A stretch of 64,000 nucleotides of DNA from Chitinophagaceae bacterium (GCA_016702745.1 JADJDJ010000004.1:248001-312000), one strand, 5' to 3'; positions 9,727-19,453 are shown, numbered from the stretch's first letter. The notes: generated by a model from the letters alone, not told the origin. Translations and numbers: made by a program.

Positions 9727-10391
9727 GCCTGATTCTGAATATAGATACCGCATTGGAAACAGCCAGTATCAGTCTGGCCCTGGATGGCCGTATCATTGAG
9801 CAGACAAGCAATGATAAACAGAAAGATCATGCCGCCTGGTTACATCCTGCTGTGAATGAATTGCTTCAAAAAACAGATATCCTGTTACAGCAAGTGGAAG
9901 CAGTGGCTGTTAGCAATGGCCCGGGGTCATATACCGGACTAAGAGTTGGACTTTCAGCTGCCAAGGGCTATTGTTTTGCACTGGATATACCCCTGATTGC
10001 AGTTGGTACACTTGAAATACTGGCAGATTCGGTAAAGGAAAAAGCAACGGATCTTATTTGTCCCATGATTGATGCAAGAAGGATGGAAGTATTCACCGCT
10101 GTTTATGACAAAAACATGACAGAACAAATGGCAGCCCAGGCAATGATCCTAGATACTGACTCATTTTCGCAGTTACTGGACTCACATTCAATCCTTTTCT
10201 GTGGTAATGGTTGCAAAAAACTGCAAAATATCATTCAAAACCCTCATGCCGTTTTTACCGCTGATAGTTCTTCCACCGTCTCATTAGCCCGCTTATCCCA
10301 AAAACAATTGTTAGAAAATAAGATTGCAGACCTTGCTTATTGTGAGCCTTTATATATAAAGGAATTTTATAGTCCGGTGCGAAAGGATTGA
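9723..10391 (+). CDS. tsaB: tRNA threonylcarbamoyladenosine protein TsaB
   Basis: Scaffold subunit of the complex (with TsaD and TsaE) that puts the threonylcarbamoyl group on A37 of ANN-decoding tRNAs. ASKHA-fold signatures are clear: LNIDTALETASISLAL at the start, then AVSNGPGSYTGLRVGLSAAKG near residues 61-81, the most conserved part of TsaB and YeaZ proteins. At 222 residues it has the normal length. It starts inside the stop codon of the upstream gene (4-base overlap) and is followed by a hairpin with a U-rich tail. Confidence 0.93.
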   Translation: MSLILNIDTALETASISLALDGRIIEQTSNDKQKDHAAWLHPAVNELLQKTDILLQQVEAVAVSNGPGSYTGLRVGLSAAKGYCFALDIPLIAVGTLEILADSVKEKATDLICPMIDARRMEVFTAVYDKNMTEQMAAQAMILDTDSFSQLLDSHSILFCGNGCKKLQNIIQNPHAVFTADSSSTVSLARLSQKQLLENKIADLAYCEPLYIKEFYSPVRKD

Positions 10392-10394
10392 CAT

Positions 10395-10455
10395 ATTATT
10401 CCGTCTTAACAAGAGTTAAAAGCTTAGAGACAGGCCGGAATAATCTCTTTTTTTT
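10395..10455 (+). terminator. Probable terminator after tsaB
   Basis: ATTATTCCG (10395-10403) pairs with CGGAATAAT (10436-10444) and is followed by a run of T. The loop is long (32 bases), which lowers confidence. Confidence 0.5.
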
Positions 10456-10472
10456 GATAAACTGAACCAGCA

Positions 10473-10811
10473 ATGACCACATACTCCCTTACCTTCAATA
10501 CGGGCAGCGACCAGCCTGGGGTGCTGACTATTAATCTGCTCAACATTAAAAAAGCAGCATTGGTGCTACGGGCTATTAATCACAAGCTGCGTCAGCAAAT
10601 GCTCAAGCAAATTGATGAGCAGGGAAGAATCACGGTGACAGAATTATATGTCAAACTCCGCCTGGAGCAATCGGTCGCTTCCCAGCACCTGGCCATTTTA
10701 CGGAAAGCAGGATTTGTAAAAACAGAAAGGGATGGAAAATTCATCTATTATTCTGTCAATACAGACCGCTTACAGGAAGTCAATGAACTGGTAGGCAATC
10801 TTTTGGACTAG
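10473..10811 (+). CDS. ArsR/SmtB family transcriptional regulator
   Basis: Winged-helix repressor-type protein of 112 residues. The DNA-recognition helix segment reads EQSVASQHLAILRKAGFVKTE near 71-91, followed by the wing RDGKFIYYSV. The protein has no cysteine at all, so it lacks both the metal-binding Cys motif of ArsR/SmtB and the dithiol switch of the persulfide sensors SqrR/BigR. Any ligand must bind otherwise. The next gene is an MBL-rhodanese sulfur protein 91 bases away on the same strand, which suggests, but does not prove, that this regulator controls it. Confidence 0.85.
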   Translation: MTTYSLTFNTGSDQPGVLTINLLNIKKAALVLRAINHKLRQQMLKQIDEQGRITVTELYVKLRLEQSVASQHLAILRKAGFVKTERDGKFIYYSVNTDRLQEVNELVGNLLD

Positions 10812-10902
10812 ATCCTCTTTCACAATATATTACCGATTCCGAAAATCCTCCGTTTCCTCCTCATCAAATAAAGCGGTATTTTTACGGCTTAATTATTTGC
10901 GC

Positions 10903-12308
10903 ATGTTTATTCAGCAATTGTATACAGGTTGCCTGAGCGAGGCTGCTTATTATATTGAAAGCGATGGGGAAGCTGCCATCATTGATCCGCTCCGGGATAT
11001 CGACCCTTATCTTCAACTGGCCAATGACCGGAAAGCCAGGATCAAGTATATTTTTGAAACTCATTTCCACGCCGATTTTGTGAGTGGCCATATTGACCTG
11101 GGCCAGGCAACAGGTTCACCAATCGTGTATGGCCCCGGTACGGTGACTAAATTCCCTGTGCATGTTGCCAAAGACGGAGAAGAATTTTCAATTGGCCAGT
11201 TACGGATCAAGGTCATGCATACACCTGGTCATACCCTTGAATCTTCCTGTTATCTGTTAATAGATCCTGCCGGAAATAACCATTGTGTTTTTACCGGTGA
11301 CACTTTATTTGTGGGTGATGTGGGTCGTCCGGATTTGGCCCAGAAAGGAGAAGAGCTGAGTATGAATGAGCTGGCGGGAATGATGTACGATAGTATTCAG
11401 CGTCAGTTATTGCCCCTGGGTGATGAGGTGATTATTTATCCGGCACATGGAGCCGGAAGCAGTTGCGGAAAAACCTGGGAAGGAAACCTATAGCACAATC
11501 GGAGAACAGAAAAATATAACTACGCGTTGCAGGCAGAATCAAAAGCAGCATTCATCAAAGTAGTTACTGAAGGAATCGCTGCTCCTCCGCAATATTTCCC
11601 GGTCAATGCCCGTATCAATAAAGAAGGGTATGATCAGCTGGAACAGGTGCTTTCAAAAGGGTTAACTGCTTTATCAGTAGCGGCATTCAAAAAAGAAAAA
11701 GAAGCCAATTGTATCATCCTGGATACCCGGCATGCGGATCAATTTACTCAGGGATTTGTTCCGGGTTCGATTTTCATCGGGCTGGAAGGTCGATTTGCGG
11801 AGTGGGCTGGTAGTTTATTATCATTCTCTACGCCGATTATACTGGTCACCGAAGCCGGGAAAGAAAAAGAGACCATCATCCGTTTAGCGCGGGTGGGGCT
11901 TGATAAAATCAATGGTTACCTGGAAGGAGGATTTGAGCAATGGCAGCAAAGCGGGGAGCCTATTGACATGATCATTGATGTGGAAGCGGATGAACTGATG
12001 ATGGATATTCCTCATGATCCCAACCTGGTGGTGATGGATGTAAGAAGGGAAACTGAATTTGCGGACGGGCATTTAAAAGATGCCATCAATCTTCCCTTGA
12101 CTGAGATGACTGATCCCGGTACCATGGCCAATATTGAAGAAACCCAGAATCTTTATGTGCATTGTGCCGGCGGATACCGGAGCGTGATTGCGGTGTCAAT
12201 GCTGAAGCGGCAGGGTATCCATAACCTCCGAAATGTGGTAGGGGATGGGGTAAAATCAAGGAGCAGGAGCGGGCCGAGATTGTAAAAGAAACAAATGTGT
12301 TGAATTGA
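10903..12308 (+). pseudogene. MBL-fold persulfide dioxygenase/double rhodanese protein, three frameshifts
   Basis: ETHE1-like metallo-beta-lactamase domain followed by two rhodanese domains; such proteins oxidise or transfer persulfide sulfur. The metal site is seen in THFHADFVSGH, HTPGHT, TGDTLFVGDVGRPDL and YPAHGAGSSCGK. Rhodanese 1 has no catalytic Cys; rhodanese 2 has it in VHCAGGYRS. The frame is broken three times: one extra A in the A5 run at 11469-11473, one A too few at 11510-11514, and one G too few at 12241-12244. Repairing all three joins SCGKPGKETYSTIGEQK to NYALQAESK and ends with GWGKIKEQERAEIVKET, stop at 12308, giving a protein of normal length (about 468 residues). Start taken at the ATG (10903); a TTG lies two codons upstream. 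Confidence 0.8.
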
Positions 12309-12382
12309 AGAGCTGAAAGGGGCGATCCGGAATTCTGGTGATTATCATACTCCGTTGACTGAATTAACACAAAGGCCGCTAT

Positions 12383-12425
12383 ACAAAACTGTCACATTGA
12401 GCTTGTCGAAATGTAACAGTTTTGT
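12383..12425. terminator. Palindromic bidirectional terminator-like hairpin
   Basis: ACAAAACTGTCACATT (12383-12398) pairs with AATGTAACAGTTTTGT (12410-12425) with one mismatch; the loop is GAGCTTGTCGA. It lies between the convergent MBL-rhodanese and hydroxylase-like genes. The loop and stem core (CATTGAGCTTGTCGAAATG) resemble a dispersed intergenic repeat seen in many bacteria. Confidence 0.6.
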
Positions 12426-12451
12426 AATCGCGACAACAACTTCCTATCTCC

Positions 12452-13156
12452 TTAAATTTTTGCTTTTATCCATGCATCCAGTTCAGGTGTACTTTCACAG
12501 CTGATGATGGCGGCATATCTGGGTTTGGTTCCGTTATGAACGCCTACATGCCATAATCTTTGCGAGTCCACCACAAAATGCGCACCCTTTGGCATGGGTA
12601 CATGGGTTTCTGATTCCCGGATCGGGAGATTATTTTTATCACTATCGTAGAGCAGCATATAGCTGTCCGGGTTATCGGTCAGTTCGATCCACATCCGTAC
12701 CACCCAGCCTTCTCCTTCAGGATTGAGCCGGTTATTATCATCCCGGTGAACGGACCGCAGGGCCTGTTCATGGTTCTGTGGTTCCAGTTTGATAATCCTG
12801 ACCCTTCCAAAATTGGCCGGGATGGATTTGATATAGGCCATCAGGGTCGGACACTTATCAATATTGGGAGTAAAGAGGGCATGTTTATCGGGTTTCCCAT
12901 TTTCCCAGAAGCCTTTGCATTCCAGGGTGCCATCGCAGGAAGCCAATGGTGCGAAATTGGTATCGCCGCCGCTCTTCCAGTCCATATACACCAGGTCATG
13001 CCATTCAGATTCCGGGATATGAGAGATATCCAGGGTTTTCATGATTACGTAACCTTTATCGGCCATCACGGGCATACGATAGTGGTCGGATTGCGCGGGA
13101 ATTTTCACGCTCCAGTGTTCGCTATGGGGCCAGAAAACGGCGGGGGCAGATGACAT
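12452..13156 (-). CDS. Aspartyl/asparaginyl beta-hydroxylase-like protein
   Basis: Cytoplasmic protein of 234 residues that looks like a cupin-fold Fe(II)/2-oxoglutarate oxygenase. The segment VHRDDNNR supplies an H-x-D-like metal pair, and WHVGVHNGTKPRYAAI near the end supplies the distal His and an Arg that could bind 2-oxoglutarate. A middle stretch is rich in Trp, Asp and Gly (MDWKSGGDTNF). I judge it from this motif order only; the substrate is unknown. The ATG at 13156 is preferred over an in-frame start at 13243 because the extra 29 residues look non-coding. Confidence 0.55.
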   Translation of the reverse strand: MSSAPAVFWPHSEHWSVKIPAQSDHYRMPVMADKGYVIMKTLDISHIPESEWHDLVYMDWKSGGDTNFAPLASCDGTLECKGFWENGKPDKHALFTPNIDKCPTLMAYIKSIPANFGRVRIIKLEPQNHEQALRSVHRDDNNRLNPEGEGWVVRMWIELTDNPDSYMLLYDSDKNNLPIRESETHVPMPKGAHFVVDSQRLWHVGVHNGTKPRYAAIISCESTPELDAWIKAKI

Positions 13157-13385
13157 AGTTGTAAAGTTTATGGGGGGCAAATTAAGGAATCCCGGGAAAA
13201 CGGGGAGCTGAGATTTCTCAGCGTTGCATAACCGTGAAAACACCTTTTGAAAATGGGTTTATAAACTTTTAGAAGCAGAGGTCCCTGCTCTTAAGTTTGT
13301 ACTGTTAACCCCCGTGATTCAACCCGGAAACGAAAAGGGTTTGGAAATATGGGGAAATATTAATAGGTTAGTTAAAAAACCAACT

Positions 13386-13670
13386 ATGAGTGAAGTTACC
13401 GCCGTTTATGCAATCCGGGAATACAAAACAACCGGAATTAATGAGTTAGATGCCCAGCATCTAGAAGATTTAAAAAAAGATTTCCCCAATGCGCCTTACG
13501 TGTGTATCATGGTTTTTCAAACTAAAACAGGGGACATTGAAGAAGCAGAAAGAATTGCAAGAAACAACAATTACGAAATCAAGGGCATTGCAACTGGTAT
13601 TGTCTATGCTTTTGGTCCTGGAAAGGGCCAGCCTCCCGGATCCGGGAGCAATTTGAAAGATGATAAATAA
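13386..13670 (+). CDS. Small conserved-looking protein of unknown function
   Basis: Ninety-four residues starting MSEVTAVYAIREYKTTGIN. I do not recognise a family. The core alternates predicted strands and helices (YVCIMVFQTKTGDIEEAERIAR then YEIKGIATGIVYAFG), suggesting one compact alpha/beta domain, and ends in a Gly/Pro-rich tail. No signal peptide or membrane segment. The ATG at 13386 is chosen; an in-frame GTG at 13314 would add 24 residues. It lies immediately left of the AT-rich segment, is converged upon by the clostripain-like gene (20 bases between ends), and its composition is close to the host average. Confidence 0.55.
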   Translation: MSEVTAVYAIREYKTTGINELDAQHLEDLKKDFPNAPYVCIMVFQTKTGDIEEAERIARNNNYEIKGIATGIVYAFGPGKGQPPGSGSNLKDDK

Positions 13671-13689
13671 GATCTACTTCTTCCGGAAT

Positions 13690-15123
13690 TTATTCAAGTT
13701 TCTTATTAAGTATTTGAATAAATTCCGGCCAAAAGGATTTAACTGCAAACTCGTTCTGGAATAACGAGTAAAAAGAATAGCTATGCTCAATCTCTTTTTT
13801 CTTATTATGCTCTTCAAATAATTGTGCCTTTACGAAGCATACAAAACATGACAGTCCACTAAACTGATCTTTTTCTACCTCATCTCCATAATAATTCGAT
13901 ATAATTGAGGATCTAACCAGATCAAGGACTGTCTTTACTTTGTGACTGTATGGCCTATGAGCAGTCAATTTATAGATGTCCTGAAAAAAAGAAAAAAAGT
14001 CAATACAAAAAGTATACTTCTCATCGTCTTTCAACCTCGGCTCCCGATTATAATAAATCGAAAAGCAATCTTTCCAAAATTTACTAGTCAATCGTAACGA
14101 TTTAACAAATTCCGCAATGAAATCAATATCAGCAATCAAGTCTAAAAGCAGTGCATTAAACGCATTACTAAATCTACTTTTAAAATCGTATGATAATGAA
14201 AAAGCAGTAATCAAAGTCCTCTTATAATCATCATGACCGGCATGATGACTTAACTCCTCAAAATCATCTCTAAATGAGTAAATAGTCGACTTTAGAACAT
14301 TTTCCATGCTATTACCTTCATATATCCGCTCTAAAATTCTAGAAATATTAAATGAGTTGTAATTTATTATGCCTTCTGAAGCTACAATGTGTTTACACGA
14401 TTCGGCATATAAATACAAATTATCAATAGCAGCTGTATAACAACTATCTACAAACAGAGCTTCAATCCGATTATCCTCATCATTTGTTTGTTGTTCCGTA
14501 TTGTTTTCATTTAATACAAACGCTACCCTTATTGCATTAGAAAGCTCCGCATTAGTCAGCATATCATAAACTTCTGGATTTCTAAAATCCGGCAATTCTG
14601 GCAAAATGAAATTAGTTATTGCAGTCCGACCACCCTCTTCGGTATTCATGAGCGAATTGATATTGACATTTAAGTTGGCAGAAATGTAAGTCTTCAAAAA
14701 CTGTTTGATTTGTGCTTCTACTACTATTCTGCTTCTTAAATGACCTGAAAAATTGCTATGGTTATGCGTAAACAAAACATATTTTTTTGCAGGAAAATTC
14801 TTTTTCAATAGAAGAAAAATTCCTGCTAAAGAATCACCATTTCCTATATTTCGTACTCCAAAATTCGCCCAAGTATTGGAAATTTTATTTCCACCACCCC
14901 CCTTATTTTCAATAAGCTTGATTTTGGTATTTCGATAAGGCTGGTTTGTTCCAGGTGCATTTTCGTTTTTTGTGTCTATCAAGATGTAATTATTATTATC
15001 TCTCAAGGGCATTGATAGTAACAAATCCGCCATTTCATTGTATCGCTGCAACTCGGAAGTAACCCCAATAGAATTAATCGGATCCAAATAGTAAAGCATG
15101 AAAATAAAAGTATAATCTTTCAT
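13690..15123 (-). CDS. Clostripain-like (C11, caspase-fold) cysteine peptidase
   Basis: Protein of 477 residues from the ATG at 15123 (alternatives: ATG 15129, TTG 15144). The N-terminal half fits clan CD peptidases of family C11: a first strand MKDYTFIFMLYYLD, a strand ending in the candidate catalytic His (KKYVLFTHNHSNFSG, His120 or His122), then the strand EALFVDSCYTAAIDN with the candidate catalytic Cys228 followed by CKHIVASEG, the usual C11 follow-on. Spacing of about 108 is longer than in clostripain because of an insert with an Asn/Glu/Asp-rich loop. The C-terminal about 190 residues are helical and unrecognised. No signal peptide, so cytoplasmic action is likely, unlike secreted clostripain. 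Composition is AT-rich. Divergent from the sensor kinase with only 20 bases between start codons. Substrate unknown. Confidence 0.65.
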   Translation of the reverse strand: MKDYTFIFMLYYLDPINSIGVTSELQRYNEMADLLLSMPLRDNNNYILIDTKNENAPGTNQPYRNTKIKLIENKGGGGNKISNTWANFGVRNIGNGDSLAGIFLLLKKNFPAKKYVLFTHNHSNFSGHLRSRIVVEAQIKQFLKTYISANLNVNINSLMNTEEGGRTAITNFILPELPDFRNPEVYDMLTNAELSNAIRVAFVLNENNTEQQTNDEDNRIEALFVDSCYTAAIDNLYLYAESCKHIVASEGIINYNSFNISRILERIYEGNSMENVLKSTIYSFRDDFEELSHHAGHDDYKRTLITAFSLSYDFKSRFSNAFNALLLDLIADIDFIAEFVKSLRLTSKFWKDCFSIYYNREPRLKDDEKYTFCIDFFSFFQDIYKLTAHRPYSHKVKTVLDLVRSSIISNYYGDEVEKDQFSGLSCFVCFVKAQLFEEHNKKKEIEHSYSFYSLFQNEFAVKSFWPEFIQILNKKLE

Positions 15124-15143
15124 ATGCATTATCTTTAATCCCA

Positions 15144-18103
15144 ATGTTAAGAATACTTTTGGTATTTTTCTTATTCCCTCCTCCTTTTATTCTGAATTGC
15201 CGCGCTCAGGATATGACATACCATGGCGTCTTTTATTCACTAAAAAGCGGGCTGTCATCTTACAATGTTAGCTCTATTGTCCAGGACAAATATGGCTTTA
15301 GCTGGATTGCCACTCAGGACGGACTAAATTTCTTTGACGGGCTTACATTTAAAGTTTTTAACAAAAATTCAAATAATGGATTAGCAGGATCAGATATAAG
15401 AAATATTGTTTATGATCGTCAAAGAAATCTGCTATGGATTGTATTTTCTTATGGAGGGATAAACGCGATTAATTGCCAAACACATGAGATAGTACTCCAT
15501 TTGCCACAAAGTAAGTTTCTAAATTTCACAGGCTCAACCAATCTAACCTCAGTTTCACTAACATCAGAAAACAAACTTCTGGTATTAGGAAATAAAACTT
15601 GCCATTTATATGACCCTGACAAAAACAAAATTTCAACCCTTTTTAACGGCCTCGAAATCCTCAAAAACGATCAAATAATTACCACTATATCAGATTCCAG
15701 AGAATACTATTTCCTTTTCATTGAAAAAAAGGGAATCATTTGTATTTCCAAAAAGAGTAACAAGCTATCATTATTAACGCAAGATGCAACCACAAATAGC
15801 AACGCGAAGTATCCATTTTTTTCAAAGTGTACTTTTATAAAAAATGATACTATTTATTATGCAACTCATGAAGGGATATTTTATATCACAAAAGATTTAA
15901 AAACAATTCTTAAACTGAAAACTGAAAGCCATCCTGACATCTTTACTTTTGATCACCAAAATTCTATTTGGTATTGCTCTGCAAACAAACTTTGGAAGTC
16001 ACAGGGCTTATCTCAATATAATATCAAATTTGAACCCGAAGACAATCTTCCTTCCACGCAATATTACTTGTCCTTAACTTTTGACAAAAAAAACAACTTG
16101 TGGATAGGAGGAAGCGAAGGTGCAATTTTTTCAAATCTTACGCCCCCTGGCTTTACAAGATTTTCCTCTACACAGGAAAAAAGAAAAATGATATCGCATC
16201 TATATGATGTATTACCCACTGACTCATTAATTTACTTAAACGACCTCAAAGGCTTAATCGCTCTTAAACCAAATACACACGAATACCATGCTATTGACAC
16301 AAGTGGTTTTCCATTTTTTCTAATGAATTTGCCTGATAACGGTGTTCTTTTTAACAATCAGAAGGGATTCTTTCTAATAAAAGAAAAATCAGCAAGCCAA
16401 ACAGCTATTTATCAAAAATTCCCTGAACTCAAAAAAATACATGGGCGCCTAATCGCCTGCCATGTAAACTTTAATGATTCAGTAATTATTTTGGGCGGCG
16501 AGGATTTTAAAGGTATAATTTATTGGGATATCAAAAATCATCGAATATTTGAAATACCCCCGATATAAAAAACGGCTGGATTGATAACGCCGTTAACGCT
16601 TTATTTAAAAAAAATGAAACCACAATTCTGATTTGCCAAGATAAATGTATCTCCGAATATAACTTTTCCACGCAAAAACTGACCAATCATTACATTCTAG
16701 AGAATAAAGAGAAAGACACAGTACAACTATTCTTTGATATTGTAAAAAACAATGACTCATACTTTTTAGCAACTTATGGAAGGGGTATACTAATTTCAGA
16801 CACCAGCTTAAAAATTAGTCACCAATTAAACACTTCTAATGGCTTAAGTAACAATAGTGTTTACCGTTTACTTAAAGACAATTTTGGAAGTATTTGGGCT
16901 AGCACAAACTATGGCCTAAACAGAATTAATACTAATAGCCTTTCATGCTCGAAGTATTTTATAAATGACGGTATCCACTCCGAATCATTCGAGGAAGCTA
17001 GCGCATCAATTTTTAAGAACCAATTATATTTTGGCGGTTTAGGTGGTTTTACTATTATCAAACCCGAAAACTTGCTAAGTAATATCGATGTTCACGATAT
17101 ATTATTCCTTAAATACAACCTAAAAACTTCCAAAACTGATTCTACTTTTACTGATATTGAAGCGGATAAATTATCATTGCCTTCAAACATAATTCAAACC
17201 AACATTTTTTTTGGTGCCAATGACTATCAGAATATTCATAAGATTAAATTTAAATATCGAATACTTGGATTTAATTCTGAATGGATAAATACAAATACCC
17301 AAAATTTCATCACCCTCATCGGCCTCTCCCCCGGCACCTACCACCTCCAGGTCCAGGCCTTCAACGAAGACGGTGTCGGCAGCGAAATCAAAGAACTCAC
17401 CCTGGTCTTCCTCCCTAAATGGTACCAGACCTGGTGGTTTAAATCCCTGATTGCCTTAGCACTGATCGCTATTGCCTATGGATTATACCGCATGCGGATC
17501 AACCAGCTGCGGAAAGAAGAAAAAATCCGCAACCAGCTTGCCAGCGATTTGCATGATGACCTGGGCAGTACCCTCAACAGCATCAAAGTACACAGCAACC
17601 TGGCCCAGATGGAAAAAGAGAATTCCAACCACCTGGTGATGGTGAAACAGGGCGCCCAGGATGCCATCAACGGGGTAAGGGATATCATCTGGGTATTGGA
17701 TGATAAAAAAGACCAGCTCGGGGATACTTTTACCCGTGTAGGACAGTTTGCCGAACCCCTTTGTCTGGCCAGTAAGATCCAATACAAAGCGGTGTTGGAG
17801 GATGAAACACAGTCATTCAAACTGGGAAAAGAAGAAAAAAGAAACCTGTACATGATCTTCAAGGAATCAATCAATAACAGCCTGAAATACGCCGGTAGCA
17901 GTCAAATTACACTCCATGCCAGCCGGCCCGATAAAAAACTCCGGATTGAAATCATTGATAACGGAAAAGGATTTGATTTAGCGGCCACGGGAAATGGGTA
18001 TGGGCTCCGTAATATCATGAACCGCGCCAAAACAGTGGGATATGCCGCTGAAATAATCAGTTCGCCGGGGGCGGGAACCAGGATTCTACTCCAAAAAATG
18101 TAG
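15144..18103 (+). pseudogene. Beta-propeller/Y_Y_Y sensor histidine kinase, one frameshift
   Basis: Membrane sensor kinase of about 986 residues. A signal peptide leads into two-component-regulator propeller repeats (GLSSYNVSSIVQDKYGFSW, later GLSNNSVYRLLKDNFGSIW), a Y_Y_Y domain near 690-757, one transmembrane helix near 764-782, a HisKA_3 H-box with His804 (SDLHDDLGSTLNS) and a HATPase domain (NNSLKYAG, DNGKGF, GYGLRNI). The frame breaks in the C5 run at 16557-16561; one more C restores it and joins EIPPD to IKNGWIDNAV. Codons up to about 17315 are very AT-rich and then turn GC-rich inside the Y_Y_Y motif, so sensor and kinase parts have different histories. Its likely partner is the convergent LuxR-type response regulator at 18308. 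Confidence 0.88.
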
Positions 18104-18166
18104 GTATGAAGCCACTAAAGAAAGTTAGCTCACAGAAGAATAGCTACAAAAAACTCTAAAAATAAA

Positions 18167-18284
18167 GCCACGAATTCACGAATTACTTATTGAGCAATTC
18201 ACAAATCCCTGATTACACATTATCTGTTACAGTCATTTAATTCTTAATTGCTCTTTAATATGCATCAATTCGTGAATTCGTGGC
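18167..18284. repeat. Long intergenic inverted repeat between convergent genes
   Basis: GCCACGAATTCACGAATT (18167-18184) and its exact complement (18267-18284) enclose about 80 bases. It separates the sensor kinase from the convergent response regulator and belongs by sequence to the same family as the elements at 7342 and 23500. Confidence 0.7.
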
Positions 18285-18307
18285 AAGAAATACTTGACTT
18301 TGTGCAG

Positions 18308-18955
18308 CTATACCTGATAAATCCCGTTTTTGATCGCATAAACGACCAACCCTGTCCTTGTCTTCAATTCGAGTTTTTCAAACAACGCATCCCGGTAACC
18401 ATCAATGGTTCGTGGACTCAAATGCATTTCGGCAGCGATTTCTTTATAACTCATCTCCGTACAAGCCAGTTTCAAAAAAGTGGTTTCTCTGTCTGTCAGG
18501 CTTAACAGTTTTGAACTTCCTTTCGCATCATCCTCCTTTCCGGCAATCGAGTGCACCAGGCGGCCTGTCACCATTTCAGAATAATAAAAGCCCTTCTCCA
18601 CCACCGCATCCAGGGCAGCCCGCAGTTCTGAAGGTTCCGCATCTTTCAATATATAACCCCGGGCTCCGTTTTTGAGCATCCGGATAATCGCAGATTCATC
18701 ATCATACATACTCAGCGCCAGTACTTTCACCAGTGGTTTATGCTCCCGGATCCATTTTGCCGTATCATATCCATCCATCAAAGGCATATTGATATCCAGC
18801 AAAACCAGGTCGGGCTCGGCACCCGCTTCCATTTTGCCAATCAGTTCCTGCCCGTTATCGGCTTCAAACAGTACGGTATATCCAAGATTCTGTACCAGAC
18901 TGGCCAGCCCTTTTCGAAGTAAAACATGATCATCCGCCAAAGCAATAGTAGCCAT
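18308..18955 (-). CDS. NarL/LuxR-family response regulator
   Basis: Response regulator of 215 residues. The receiver has the acidic pair at 8-9 (LADDH), phospho-acceptor Asp54 (VLLDINMPLMDG) and the Lys in YILKDAEP. The C-terminal LuxR helix-turn-helix reads LTDRETTFLKLACTEMSYKEI near 152-172 and HLSPRTIDGYRDALFEKL. HisKA_3 kinases normally phosphorylate this class, and the neighbouring convergent kinase is of that type, so they are a likely pair. It lies 11 bases after a small gene for a degenerate H-box domain and is probably co-transcribed with it. Target genes are not evident. Confidence 0.92.
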   Translation of the reverse strand: MATIALADDHVLLRKGLASLVQNLGYTVLFEADNGQELIGKMEAGAEPDLVLLDINMPLMDGYDTAKWIREHKPLVKVLALSMYDDESAIIRMLKNGARGYILKDAEPSELRAALDAVVEKGFYYSEMVTGRLVHSIAGKEDDAKGSSKLLSLTDRETTFLKLACTEMSYKEIAAEMHLSPRTIDGYRDALFEKLELKTRTGLVVYAIKNGIYQV

Positions 18956-18966
18956 ACAGGAAATAA

Positions 18967-19224
18967 TTAGGGTTGAAAAGAATTGAGTTGCCTGGCCAAA
19001 TTACGTAAATCTTTTACAGCTTTTCCCAGGAGTAAACAGGCTTCCCCGATCCTGGCCATGGCTTCATCTTTCTTATGAATTTCCATTTGGGCGATCTGCA
19101 ATTTAGCCAGGCAAACGCACTGACTGATATTTCCAAAAATTTCCTGCTCCGCCTGCTCCAATAGCAGCTTCGCTTTTTCACATGGCGTATGATCTTCCGG
19201 TTTCACCCTTCCTCTGCTTTTCAT
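18967..19224 (-). CDS. Stand-alone degenerate histidine-kinase dimerisation (H-box) domain
   Basis: Eighty-five residues. The stretch AEQEIFGNISQCVCLAKLQI followed by GKAVKDLRNLARQLN matches the HisKA_3-type helix pair of Bacteroidota kinases (pattern EIHDNI..L.LAKL.L and A..DLR.LS..LN), but the phospho-acceptor His is Phe (EIFGNI) and the Asp is Gly. There is no ATPase domain and no sensory domain. It precedes the response regulator by 11 bases on the same strand. It may be a relic of the regulator's original kinase or a working non-phosphorylating binding partner. The coding frame is clean, with a proper ATG and stop. The family match is from memory of the motif. Confidence 0.6.
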   Translation of the reverse strand: MKSRGRVKPEDHTPCEKAKLLLEQAEQEIFGNISQCVCLAKLQIAQMEIHKKDEAMARIGEACLLLGKAVKDLRNLARQLNSFQP

Positions 19225-19453
19225 AGCATCAATATTAATTACAGCATTTGCTGCCTTGCAAGATTAGTTAATCGATATACCTGCAAAAAGGGGGAAAACA
19301 CCCTTTCTCGTCCACCCCCGTTTTTTCACCCTTCCAATTTCCGCTTTAATACGGGAGGGCAGACAGGCCAGGAAATAGAGTTTTACACTTATCCGGTAAC
19401 CGGGAAAGCCACTATCAAACAAGATCATTTTACTATCATTTAAACCACTGTTT

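Noticed and set aside
13680..17315. Prophage or transposon as the source of the AT-rich segment
   Set aside because: No integrase, transposase, terminal repeats or target duplication is visible; one edge is inside a coding motif, which fits homologous exchange better.
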